Below are positions 36,431 to 47,688 of a DNA stretch of 64,000 nt, piece after piece. This DNA comes from Alphaproteobacteria bacterium (GTDB taxonomy: Bacteria; Pseudomonadota; Alphaproteobacteria; DSM-16000; Inquilinaceae): the NCBI GenBank assembly GCA_028281925.1, contig JANQIX010000030.1, positions 38,465 to 102,464 on the forward strand. Reading direction: 5' to 3'. Below the pieces are notes generated by a model, which was not told the origin of the DNA, ran no database searches, and saw nothing but the letters and a program-made list of their open reading frames with translations. Positions within the stretch are counted from its first letter, which is position 1. Every line of letters begins with the position of its first letter. Made by a program: the position numbers and the translations under genes.

Positions 36431-36892
36431 ATGACTTCGCTTGATCGCATCGACCGCCGTATCCTTCGCCATCTTCAACGGGACGGCCGCCTCACCAACG
36501 CGGATCTGGCGAAGCAGGTCCATGTCAGCCCGGCGACGTGTCATCGCCGCACGCAGCGTCTGTTCGAAGAAGGCTATGTCCGCTCCGTCCGGGCCGAGAT
36601 TGCGCCGGAGCGCGTCGAGCGCGGCACGCTGGTCGTGGTCGGTGTCGTGCTGGACCGTTCGACCCCTCAGAGTTTCGGCGCGTTCGAGCAGGCGATCACC
36701 CAGCTTCCCTATGTGCTGGACTGTCATCTCGTGGCCGGCGACTTCGACTATTTCCTCAAGATCCGAGTGCGCGACATCGCCGATTTCAGCCGGCTGCTGG
36801 GCGAACAATTGATCGCGCTGCCGGGTGTGCGCCAGACCCGCACCTTCTTCGTCATGAAAGAGGTGATCGACAACGCACCGCTGGACTTCTAG
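36431..36892 (+). CDS. acdR: Lrp/AsnC-family regulator, AcdR-like
   Basis: This 153-aa protein has an AsnC-type HTH (SLDRIDRRILRHLQRDGRLTNADLAKQVHVSPATCHRRTQRLFEEGYVRSV) and a RAM effector domain (LVVVGVVLDRSTPQSFGAFEQAI, DCHLVAGDFDYFLKIRVRDIADF). Its position divergent from acdS makes it the expected ACC-responsive activator AcdR. Its stop codon overlaps that of the convergent nucleotidyltransferase gene by four bases. Confidence 0.9.
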   Translation: MTSLDRIDRRILRHLQRDGRLTNADLAKQVHVSPATCHRRTQRLFEEGYVRSVRAEIAPERVERGTLVVVGVVLDRSTPQSFGAFEQAITQLPYVLDCHLVAGDFDYFLKIRVRDIADFSRLLGEQLIALPGVRQTRTFFVMKEVIDNAPLDF

Positions 36893-37626
36893 GGCGCTGC
36901 GGCCAAGCCCAGGCGGGCCATCTGTGCGTTGGCAGCGGCGAGGGCTTCTGGACTGCCGACATGCATCCACAGGCCGTCGAAGGCGATGCCATGCAGCCGG
37001 CCCGCCGCCAGCGCCGGGTCCCAGCAGTCGAGAATGGAAAACGGCCCCTCCGGCATGCCGTCTAAGATGCGCGGGTGCAAGAGCTGAATCCCGGTGTTGA
37101 CGAACGGACCGATCCGCCCTTCCGCAGGCACGCTGACCCGGCCAAGCTGATCCAACATCAGGTCGTCGCGTGTGCCGATGCCGAGCGCGCGGATCCGCGG
37201 CGCCAGCACCAACAGCATGTCCATCCGCGCCCCATCCCACTGGGCAGCCAGCTGGTGCAGCGCCGGGATCGGCCCCTCCAGCCAGACGATGTCGGCATTG
37301 ACCACGTAGAAGGGGTCTCGGCCGAGACGCCCAAGCGCGTTGCGGATGCCGCCGCCGGTGTCCAGCAGCCTATCCTCCACGATCGTGTGAATCTGCGGCA
37401 CGGTGCGGCGGGCAAGATGGGCCGCCAGCCGGTCGGCCTGATAGTGAAGGTTGACCGCCACCTGCCGCACGCCAGCAACGGCCAGGCGATCCAGCACATG
37501 GTCGATGATCGGGCGGCCCGCCACTTCGATCAGCGGCTTCGGCGTGTTCTCGGTCAGCGGTCGCATGCGGGTGCCCAGCCCGGCTGCCAGCACCATTGCC
37601 CGGTCCGGCGGGGTTATACCAGACAT
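36889..37626 (-). CDS. Nucleotidyltransferase, MurNAc-1-phosphate uridylyltransferase-like
   Basis: This 245-aa sugar-1-phosphate nucleotidyltransferase has the signature MVLAAGLGTRMRPLTENTPKPLIEVAGRPIIDHVLDRL and the metal-binding N-A-D of FYVVNADIVW, followed by GTRDDLMLDQLGRV. MurU in the cell-wall recycling pathway of Pseudomonas has the same length and motifs; a kinase partner (AmgK) is usually adjacent but is absent here, so the MurU call is tentative. The start at 37626 precedes the signature by ten residues; the longer frame from 37773 lies in GC-rich non-coding sequence. Confidence 0.85.
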   Translation of the reverse strand: MSGITPPDRAMVLAAGLGTRMRPLTENTPKPLIEVAGRPIIDHVLDRLAVAGVRQVAVNLHYQADRLAAHLARRTVPQIHTIVEDRLLDTGGGIRNALGRLGRDPFYVVNADIVWLEGPIPALHQLAAQWDGARMDMLLVLAPRIRALGIGTRDDLMLDQLGRVSVPAEGRIGPFVNTGIQLLHPRILDGMPEGPFSILDCWDPALAAGRLHGIAFDGLWMHVGSPEALAAANAQMARLGLAAAP

Positions 37627-37792
37627 GACTGCCGCGTGGCGTGACAGGGGTCCCTTAACAGGAAACGGGTTGCAGCCGGCCCCGATGTGTCCGCAAGGTT
37701 CACCATCACACCGATTGTCGGCGCGGTGCCGACCGGCGGCAAGTGGCTCAGGCCGTTGCAATCCAAACTGCAAGCAGGACCCTTCAGCGCAG

Positions 37793-38554
37793 ATGGAACG
37801 GAATCAAGAAAGTGCGGCGCCGCGGCCGCTTCGCGGTGGACCGGTTGACCGGCCACCCAGCGGGATGGTGCCCTCGCGCAGCCCCTTGAATGGACGCTTC
37901 GTCCGGCTGGAGCCGACCGATCCTGCCGCCGATATCGAAGCGCTGTATGAAGCATCCCACGGCGAAGCCGACGCTCGGAGAGTCTGGGACTACCTGCCCG
38001 ACGGACCGTGGCCGGACCGCGCGGGCTTCGCGCGATGGGTCGCGGACGCCGCTGCGCGGCTGGATCGGATCGCGTTCACGATTCTGGACGGTCCCTCCGG
38101 CCGGGCTTGCGGCATGGCGCAATTCATGGACATCCAGCCGAGGGCCGGCGTGATCGAGATCGGCTATATCTGGTTCTCACCGGCGCTGCAGCGCACACGC
38201 GGCGCCACCGAGGCGCTGTTCCTGATGCTCTGCCACGCCATGGACGATCTCGCGTACCGGCGCATGCAGTGGCGCTGCAACGCGCTGAACGCCAAGTCGC
38301 GGGCGGCCGCGCGCCGGCTTGGCTTCCGGTTCGAAGGCATCTTCTACAACCACATGATCGTGAAGGGCCGGAACCGGGACACGGCCTGGTATTCCATCCT
38401 CGACCACGAATGGCCGGAGGTGAGGGCCCGTATCGCCGCTTGGCTTGACGACGAGAACTTCGACGCGGACGGGCGGGCGCTGAGCTCGCTGAGCGAACGG
38501 ATGGCGGACCGGGCTTCAGCCCGCCCGGTGTTGGCGGAGGCGGCCAAGCTCTGA
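37793..38554 (+). CDS. GNAT-family acetyltransferase, RimJ/RimL type
   Basis: This 253-aa protein starts with an N-terminal segment of about 25 residues, then LNGRFVRLEPTDPAADIEALYEASHG, the usual start of RimL-like acetyltransferases. IEIGYIWFSPALQRTRGATEALFLMLCHAMDDL is the acetyl-CoA motif and MQWRCNALNAKSRAAARRLGFRFEGIFYNHMIVKGRNRDTAWYSIL the C-terminal part. The subgroup often annotated as acting on proteins or small amines has the same W-Y-S-I-L ending. The ATG at 37793 is favoured; a second at 37865 (MVPSRS) is possible. Confidence 0.87.
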   Translation: MERNQESAAPRPLRGGPVDRPPSGMVPSRSPLNGRFVRLEPTDPAADIEALYEASHGEADARRVWDYLPDGPWPDRAGFARWVADAAARLDRIAFTILDGPSGRACGMAQFMDIQPRAGVIEIGYIWFSPALQRTRGATEALFLMLCHAMDDLAYRRMQWRCNALNAKSRAAARRLGFRFEGIFYNHMIVKGRNRDTAWYSILDHEWPEVRARIAAWLDDENFDADGRALSSLSERMADRASARPVLAEAAKL

Positions 38555-38576
38555 CAGCCACGCCACCGGCCAGCCC

Positions 38577-40151
38577 TTAGAGAAGAAAGTCGTCTGCCGC
38601 CAGCTCGTGCGCCCCGGTCAGGACGAAGAACGCGTTGGCCACGAGGTCGCCGTCGGTGTCGAGGTAGACCACGGTGTTCACCTGGCCGCCCTCATCAACG
38701 ATGTCGTAGCGCAGTTCCCCGGCATAGCCGTTGAACGCATCATTGCCGATGAAGGAGAATACCTCGTCGAAGTGCACGCTGGGATCGGCATCGATCAGCA
38801 TCAGGTCGATGCGGTCGCCCTCGGCCCGGCTGAAATCCAGGATGGTCCCGAGCTTAGCCTGCGCTTCGCCTTCTGCCGGCAGTTCGGTCACGTCACCGAA
38901 GAACTGGAAGCGGTCGGCGCCCAGCCCGCCGGTGTAGTGGTCGCCCTTCTCGCCACCGCCGATCAGAATGTCATCGCCGGTGCCGCCGTCCATCAGGTCG
39001 TGCCCCGCCCCGCCGTGCAGTGTGTCCCGCCCCCCCTCGCCGAACAGCCGGTCGCTGTCGGCATCGCCGAACAGCTCGTCGGCATCCTCGCCGCCATAGA
39101 GGGTGTCCATGTCCGCCCCGCCGACCAGGGTGTCGCTTCCCGCATTACCCATCAGGGTGTCCGACCCGTCACCGCCCTCCAGGTGGTCGTCCCCGTCATT
39201 GCCGTTCAGCCAGTCGTCGCCGATCCCGCCGAACAGCGAATCGTTGGCCTTGCCGCCGACAAGACTGTCGTTGCCGCCTTCTCCGAACAGAACGTTGCGC
39301 TGCTCTGAAAAGCCTTGGATCAGGTCGCCGCGCTTACTGCCGGTAACCTGCTCAATACCCTTCAGCGTGTCCTTCTCGGCAAGGCTGACATATTCGAACG
39401 TCTTGCCGACGTTGAGATCGATGAAGAAGCCGTGGCCCAAAGGGCTGCCGTTGAGATCGCTGTAGTCCACCCGGTCCTGGTCGCCGGTGCCGCCATCCAC
39501 CGTGTTCGTGCCGCCGCCGGGCCGCAGCACGTCGTTGCCGCCGCCGCCCTCCAGCACATCGTTGCCGCCCAGACCTTCCAGGTGATTGTCGCCGCCGTCG
39601 CCCACCAGCCAGTCGTTGAACTGGCTGCCGATCACCCCTTCGATGGCCGTCAGCATGTCGCCATGGGCATCGCCGTAGGCGCCGACCCCGCCCGCCAGCG
39701 TGACCCAAACGCCGGCCCAAGATCCGGAATAGTCAGCCAGGTCGAACCCGGTGCTGCCGTTCATACTGTCTGCCCCGGCGCCGCCGGCCAGGATGTCGTC
39801 GCCGCTGCCGCCGTTCAGGTAGTCGTTGCCGCCGCCGCCGTTCAGGTCGTCTTCGCCGTTATGGCCGAACAGGAAATCGTCCTGCTCGCCGCCGCTCAGG
39901 TCGTCGTCGCCGCTGCCGCCATAGAGCCAGTCGATGCCCGAGCCGCCACTCAGAGTATCGTCGCCGTTGCCGCCGGACAGCGTGTCGTTGTCGCCCAGTC
40001 CCAGCAGTATATCGTTGCCGTCCCCACCGTTCATGTAGTCGTCTCCGTTGTAGCCGATCAGCAGGTCATACCCGCCGTTTCCATAGACTACATCGGCAAG
40101 AGAGCCGCCGATTAGTGTCTCACTTTGCCAAGTTCCATGGATCGTCGGCAT
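38577..40151 (-). CDS. RTX-type calcium-binding exported protein
   Basis: This 524-aa protein is mostly nonapeptide repeats GGxGxDxLx (for example GGDGNDILLG, GGSGIDWLYG, GGAGHDLMDG) in two blocks, residues about 20-135 and 285-410, with a non-repeat section between. The repeats form Ca2+-filled parallel beta rolls. The last 100 residues (RFQFFGDV, ILDFSRAEGDRIDLMLID, ELRYDIVDEGGQVNTVVYLDTDGDLVANAFFVLTGAHELAADDFLL) are the standard C-terminal type I secretion signal. There is no catalytic domain and no HlyB/HlyD/TolC genes nearby. It is probably an extracellular or surface protein. Confidence 0.93.
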   Translation of the reverse strand: MPTIHGTWQSETLIGGSLADVVYGNGGYDLLIGYNGDDYMNGGDGNDILLGLGDNDTLSGGNGDDTLSGGSGIDWLYGGSGDDDLSGGEQDDFLFGHNGEDDLNGGGGNDYLNGGSGDDILAGGAGADSMNGSTGFDLADYSGSWAGVWVTLAGGVGAYGDAHGDMLTAIEGVIGSQFNDWLVGDGGDNHLEGLGGNDVLEGGGGNDVLRPGGGTNTVDGGTGDQDRVDYSDLNGSPLGHGFFIDLNVGKTFEYVSLAEKDTLKGIEQVTGSKRGDLIQGFSEQRNVLFGEGGNDSLVGGKANDSLFGGIGDDWLNGNDGDDHLEGGDGSDTLMGNAGSDTLVGGADMDTLYGGEDADELFGDADSDRLFGEGGRDTLHGGAGHDLMDGGTGDDILIGGGEKGDHYTGGLGADRFQFFGDVTELPAEGEAQAKLGTILDFSRAEGDRIDLMLIDADPSVHFDEVFSFIGNDAFNGYAGELRYDIVDEGGQVNTVVYLDTDGDLVANAFFVLTGAHELAADDFLL

Positions 40152-40471
40152 GACACTTACCCCGTCTCTTGCTCAAGGTCTTGGCCGACACGGCCGGTGC
40201 GAGGGGAACACTAGGCAGAGTCTACGGATGGCGCTGTGATCGTTGTCACGGCCTTGGGGCAGCATTGGCGGCGCCTTCGTGCCGCAGTTGGTGCCGGGCG
40301 ATGGACACAGCCTCGCCGGTCACCAGTGCCGCCGCACTCGGAATGGTCAGGTCTTCGGACGGCGCCAGCGGCAAGGCTGCTGTGTGGGCGTGCGTTGGTG
40401 ACACATGGCCGACGGTCGAGGCCAGCAGCGTCGAGCCAGACTGATGAAAGCGAAACGTTGGATCTTGGCCC
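40152..40471. other. Intergenic region between the RTX and sortase genes
   Basis: A 320-bp gap with no supported gene on either strand; it should hold the RTX gene promoter. GTGATCGTTGTCACGGCC near 40235 has a weak dyad. Nothing else stands out. Confidence 0.4.
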
Positions 40472-41070
40472 CTAGATCCTGTGCTCAGAACTGGGCTCCG
40501 CCAGCACCAGATAGCGCAGCGGGCCGCCCGGCGTGATGGCATCGAACGGGTAGCACGTGCTCAGCACCAGAGTTGATCGGCTGGGTATGGCCGCGATGCG
40601 GGCGGAGTTCGCGTCCACGACGTGTGTCTCGGTCACCGCATAGTGGTGCATCCCGCCGTCGGGCGTTGCCAGGGTCACTGCGTCGCCCGGCCGCACATGC
40701 TCGAGGAACCGGAAATGCGTGTCGCGGTGGGCGCCGAGAACGGTCACGCCGGGCGCTCCGGGCGGCGCTGTTCCGGTCAGGTGGCCGGGCGCCCAGGCGA
40801 GGCTGTTGCCCTGAGCCCCGGCCAGGACGATCAGGTTCACATCGTGTGCCGGAACCGCAAGGCGGGCCACCGGCCAGGTGTCGGCCCATGGCCAGGGTCG
40901 CGCTTCGGCGCTGCCGTCCACGGTTCGGGCCCAAGCCCGTTCCAGCAGATGCTGGCCGAGCCAGGCCTTGGCCGGAATGGCCGCGGCGCTCGCCAGAAAC
41001 CAGAGTGCCGCGAGGGCGAGCGGCGGGGCGAGCCATGCCGCCGCGCCCCGCCGCGTCAATCGCCGTACCA

Positions 41071-41071
<1 letters not shown>
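40472..41071 (-). CDS. Class GN sortase
   Basis: This 199-aa transpeptidase has a single N-terminal membrane anchor (AWLAPPLALAALWFLASAAAIPAKAWL) and the sortase fold. The catalytic residues are H115 (VLGAHRDTHF), C173 (VLSTCYPFD) and R187 (PLRYLVLA). Class GN sortases belong to Gram-negative, mostly marine proteobacteria and act on a single dedicated substrate encoded beside them. Here the start codon overlaps the stop of the VIT/vWA gene (TGATG), so the pair is translationally coupled. The longer frame from 41602 is an artefact over the upstream gene. Confidence 0.92.
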
Positions 41072-44167
<3,096 letters not shown>

Positions 44168-44197
44168 GGTCGCTACCCGCTGACCTCCAATTGAGAC

Positions 44198-44926
44198 TCA
44201 GCCAACTGCATAGAAATCAAGCTCCAGAATGCTCTCAAGATTCGACATCCAGTTACTCAGCGCCGTTATCATCTCTCTACCGTCCAGTTCAACGACAATA
44301 TTTGCGCCGTTTAGTCCTGTTCTTATTTTCAATCCTTGCTCAACAAACACGCTATTGACAGAAATCTCCGCGTTCATATCGCGGCTTTCAACAATAGGTG
44401 AGTAAATATTCGCGCTGCTTATGAAGAACTGACCGCCTAAATCCGAAGAAACATCTGTGTCTTCAACACCGAAATAGGTTTCGGCTCGATGGTACCAGCT
44501 AACGGTGGAGCTAATCCCCGCGCCTTGGAAGAATTCAACGGCGCCGTTTGCAGCTTCGATGACGTGCGCTGGCAGTTCAAACCTGTTTGCAAGAATCTTC
44601 CGCCAGATCTCTATGTTTCCCAGTGACGAGAAGTCTCCTCTCAGCAAGATACGAAGTATGTTCATGTAGCTATACAAGATCGCCGGCTTCGATGCTCCAA
44701 CCGAGAGCATCTTAAGAATCCGCCAGCGCGCCCTGGCCATCAGAATCGCGTTAGTCAGCAAGTAACCTGAAGCAATCAACTCTGCAGTGTCTGCATCATA
44801 GTCTAGATTGGCGCACCTCAAGCAAAAGATATTCTGCCTATTGGAGATTGCTTCTCCAAGTGCGGCTGAAAAAGAAATCTTTTCCTCGTCAGTAAACAAG
44901 GGTGGGGTGCGTGTCTTAGCTGGCAT
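44198..44926 (-). CDS. Unknown 242-aa protein, last gene of the tyrA-pheA operon
   Basis: I do not recognise this protein. Its first third is helical (EEKISFSAALGEAISNRQNIFCLRCANLDYDADTAELIASGYLLTNAILMARARWRILKMLSVG) and holds a C-L-R-C pair. The middle has an amphipathic helical stretch, and the end (INSVFVEQGLKIRTGLNGANIVVELDGREMITALSNWM) is beta/helix mixed. No signal peptide is seen. The start at 44926 is fixed by GGGAGG seven bases upstream, located inside the 3' end of the preceding gene (11-bp overlap). Its composition is lower in GC than the host average, like the whole operon. Confidence 0.75.
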   Translation of the reverse strand: MPAKTRTPPLFTDEEKISFSAALGEAISNRQNIFCLRCANLDYDADTAELIASGYLLTNAILMARARWRILKMLSVGASKPAILYSYMNILRILLRGDFSSLGNIEIWRKILANRFELPAHVIEAANGAVEFFQGAGISSTVSWYHRAETYFGVEDTDVSSDLGGQFFISSANIYSPIVESRDMNAEISVNSVFVEQGLKIRTGLNGANIVVELDGREMITALSNWMSNLESILELDFYAVG

Positions 44927-45575
44927 CGTCCAGCCTCCCTTCGTATTCGCTGTCCCACCACGTAAAAGAGCTCTGCGGCCTTACGGTCATCATGCTGCCG
45001 GCCGACGGCTCCACATACTTCATCTCATCCACTCCTTCTTCGATAACGCGATGGCTCGCCCATTCACCTTTGGGCATGTTCGCCGGCGTAAAATGCAGAG
45101 ATAACCGACCATACCGAATGTTACCACCATAGGGAGGGACGCCGAACACTAAGTGAATCTGTTCCTGGCGGGTACTGTAGGACACAGTCAGGCTCGTCGC
45201 TTTGCCACGATGTTCTTTAGGATCCTGTTTACGCAAACCTTCAATGGCCCGATAACGGTAGACCCGATATTCGATATCTTCATCGTGATCAAGGAAGAAA
45301 CCCATTCTTGCAAAGTTGTAATTCTTGTGGAGATCGTCATCATATAGTGTTGTCACATAGGGCCAGTGGCCAGATAATCTCCGGTACTTCCAATATGATA
45401 GCCCTCTATGGACCGGCCTAAACACGCGATACACCGTAAAGAACGAAACAGCTGCGGCGAAGACTCTTATGTACGGCTGCTCGCACTGCGAGGGTGGGGC
45501 AACAAATGTAGTGACCCCCGCAGTGATTGCCGACATGACTGTAGCCGCAGCTGCTGTTACGTGATCGCGGGCCAA
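44916..45575 (-). CDS. Two-TM, beta-rich membrane protein (S-2TM-beta/Cap15-like architecture)
   Basis: This 219-aa protein has two membrane helices at residues 6-27 (VTAAAATVMSAITAGVTTFVA) and 35-53 (YIRVFAAAVSFFTVYRVF), followed by a soluble domain that starts GLSYWKYRRLSGHWPYVTTL. The rest is predicted beta-rich with charged loops (ATSLTVSYSTRQEQIHLVFGVPPYGGNIRYGRLSLHFTP). The two helices followed by a G-x-W start and beta strands recall the Cap15 effector of CBASS and related S-2TM-beta proteins, but the similarity is in layout only. The start is TTG at 45575, supported by GGAGG four bases upstream; no earlier ATG exists. Confidence 0.75.
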   Translation of the reverse strand: MARDHVTAAAATVMSAITAGVTTFVAPPSQCEQPYIRVFAAAVSFFTVYRVFRPVHRGLSYWKYRRLSGHWPYVTTLYDDDLHKNYNFARMGFFLDHDEDIEYRVYRYRAIEGLRKQDPKEHRGKATSLTVSYSTRQEQIHLVFGVPPYGGNIRYGRLSLHFTPANMPKGEWASHRVIEEGVDEMKYVEPSAGSMMTVRPQSSFTWWDSEYEGRLDDAS

Positions 45576-45590
45576 GGAGCCTCCGCACAG

Positions 45591-46775
45591 TCAGCTCATT
45601 AGGATGTCAACAATGCTCGTTACCGTGAATTCAATCGTGTTTTCATTAAGAGCGGCGACGTTGAGCCGTCCATCGTCGACAATATAGATGCCCTTGTCGC
45701 GGCGAAGTTTGAGTATCCTCTCTTTAGGAGCATCAATGAGCCCAAACATTCCATGGCCCTGATCCAAGTAGTCCCAGTCGCGGTCGGGGCAATGGTGCCG
45801 CAAGGCTGCGGCTAGGCCCCGGCGATTCCGAGCAATCGTCTGCTGAATCGCAGAGAGCTCCGATTGCCAACCTGCCTTCAACTCTGGCGTGCCCAGGATC
45901 TTCGAAACGACGCGCGCGCCGTGATCCGGGGGCATCGAATAGCTCTCACGCGCAATAGACATCATCACGCTGCGTGCGTTGATGAGATTGTCGGCCGCGC
46001 GACCGATCAAGTACGCTGCGCCGGTTCGTTCTCTATAAATCGAGAAGTTCTTGGAGCAGCTGACAGCGAGCAAGAGCTCGGGACATCTGTCGACGAAGGT
46101 AGCGACGCGCGCTGAATCTGTCTCGAGTGACTGACCAAAGCCGAGGTATGCCGCGTCAATCAAAGGGACAATCCCACGCTTAGACAGGAAGTCGGCGATC
46201 TGAGCCAACTCCTCCGGAAGTGGGTCGATCCCTGTGGGATTGTGGCAACACGCGTGCACCAGAAAAAGGTCGCCGGGACGAGCCGGCGCGAGTTCCGCAA
46301 ACAAACCATCAAGATCGAAACCCGTCTTGAAGCCGGGATAGGAATAATGCCGTACATCTATCCCAACCGCTGATGCGATGCCCTTGTGGTTTGGCCAAGT
46401 AGGCTCCGACATCCAGAGAGCTGTCGATGGGGAAATCCGTACGGCCGTGTCGAGCAGCACACGCAACGCCCCGGATCCTCCGACGCTCTGCACTCCTACG
46501 ATCTCACTCCCGTACTTCAACGAGGGCAAAACGGCAGCCGACAATTGGCGGACGAACTCGTCATCGCCCGCAACACCGACATAGTCCTTAGTACGTTGCT
46601 CGGCGACAAGCTGCTCTTCCGCCTTCTTCACGCAATCAAGGATTGGCGTGGCGCCGGAGGAATCACGATAGACGCCGATGCCGAGATTGATTTTGTCCCG
46701 TCTATCGTCTGCTGCGTATTCTCGCGACAGGGCCACAATCGGATCAAGTAGGCTGGTCTCGGTGCGCTCGAACAT
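45591..46775 (-). CDS. Aspartate/aromatic aminotransferase, subgroup I-alpha (TyrB/AspC-like)
   Basis: This 394-aa PLP enzyme has INLGIGVYRDSSG, GGSGALRVLLDTA, WMSEPTWPNHKGI, VHACCHNPTGIDP, the PLP lysine in VSCSKNFSIYRERTGAAYLIG, and the final RLNVAALNENTIEFTVTSI with the conserved C-terminal Arg. The N-terminal W-x-N-H and CCHNPTG patterns belong to the I-alpha group that acts on aspartate, phenylalanine and tyrosine. The start at 46775 (MFERTETSL) follows AGGAAG. It lies between pheA and the two-TM gene in one operon, and converts phenylpyruvate or hydroxyphenylpyruvate to Phe or Tyr. Confidence 0.92.
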   Translation of the reverse strand: MFERTETSLLDPIVALSREYAADDRRDKINLGIGVYRDSSGATPILDCVKKAEEQLVAEQRTKDYVGVAGDDEFVRQLSAAVLPSLKYGSEIVGVQSVGGSGALRVLLDTAVRISPSTALWMSEPTWPNHKGIASAVGIDVRHYSYPGFKTGFDLDGLFAELAPARPGDLFLVHACCHNPTGIDPLPEELAQIADFLSKRGIVPLIDAAYLGFGQSLETDSARVATFVDRCPELLLAVSCSKNFSIYRERTGAAYLIGRAADNLINARSVMMSIARESYSMPPDHGARVVSKILGTPELKAGWQSELSAIQQTIARNRRGLAAALRHHCPDRDWDYLDQGHGMFGLIDAPKERILKLRRDKGIYIVDDGRLNVAALNENTIEFTVTSIVDILMS

Positions 46776-46796
46776 TCTGATGTCTTCCTGAGGCAA

Positions 46797-47684
46797 CTAA
46801 ATGGGGTGAGTCGGCAAGAACCCCGACATTGCTTTGCGTACGCTCGACGATTGGTACGATCCGAGTATTTTTACATACTTTGCTCGGATTTCTAGGTTCT
46901 GCAGGGCGCGCTGCATCCGCTCCTCACGAAGCCCGGCTCCGACGTCAATGTAGAACGTGGGCAGTGCAGTCTGCTTTGCAATCGTATAAGTCTCCAGCTT
47001 TGTCAGATTGATACCTTCAATTTGGAATACGGCGAGCGCATCCAGAAGTGCGCCAGGTTCGTGGCGCACTTGAAATATCAAAGTTGTCATGTCAGCTGCT
47101 TCGTCAGTCTCCGGCATCCTGGAACCAGAAAGTAACACAAAGCGAGTATAATTGTCTTCGATCGCAGCGATATTCTTTTCAATGACCACTGCATCGTAGA
47201 TTTCCGCCGCGACCTCAGGCCCAATCGCAGCTACAGTTGGGTCCTCCGACTGTGCCACTTCTCTTACCGCGTTTGCCGTGTCACTAATATCGACCAAATC
47301 AGCGTCTGGGAAATGTTTGTTGATATATGGCTTGCACTGCATAAAGCCCTGTGGATGACTCAATAATTTCCTGATCTCGCTGTGGTCGGTGATCAACTGC
47401 AAGCCTTGACGGCTTCTTATCAAGCAATGCTCGATTGGCAGCATCAGCTCACCGACGATAGTCAGCTGCATCGAGAGTAGGAGACGGTGAACATCAGGGA
47501 TGCGACCCGTTATCGAATTTTCGACGGGAATGACAGCGGCATTGGAATCTTGATTCTGAACCGATTCAATGATCTCCGCGAAAGACCGGTAACCGAGGAA
47601 CTTAGCCTCCGGAAAAAAACTCCGCGCAGCCTGGTAAGAATAAGATCCGTCAATTCCGAGGAAGGAAACCAGCATTTGCGTCAT
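46797..47684 (-). CDS. pheA: Prephenate dehydratase
   Basis: This 295-aa enzyme converts prephenate to phenylpyruvate. The PDT domain shows FLGIDGSYSYQAARSFF, VIPVENSITGRIPDVHRLL, SHPQGFMQCKPYI, AIGPEVAAEIYDAVVI and the catalytic NYTRF motif. The C-terminal ACT domain (LIFQVRHEPGALLDALAVFQIEGINLTKLETYTI) gives feedback by Phe; the usual ESRP motif reads LETY here. Its start overlaps the tyrA end region (tyrA stop 47689, 4 bp away) behind GGAGTGAG. It lacks chorismate mutase, as is usual in alphaproteobacteria. Confidence 0.93.
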   Translation of the reverse strand: MTQMLVSFLGIDGSYSYQAARSFFPEAKFLGYRSFAEIIESVQNQDSNAAVIPVENSITGRIPDVHRLLLSMQLTIVGELMLPIEHCLIRSRQGLQLITDHSEIRKLLSHPQGFMQCKPYINKHFPDADLVDISDTANAVREVAQSEDPTVAAIGPEVAAEIYDAVVIEKNIAAIEDNYTRFVLLSGSRMPETDEAADMTTLIFQVRHEPGALLDALAVFQIEGINLTKLETYTIAKQTALPTFYIDVGAGLREERMQRALQNLEIRAKYVKILGSYQSSSVRKAMSGFLPTHPI

Positions 47685-47688
47685 GATC

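Noticed and set aside
44916..45575. Calling the two-TM gene a CBASS Cap15 effector
   Set aside because: No CD-NTase or other CBASS gene is adjacent and the similarity is in layout only.
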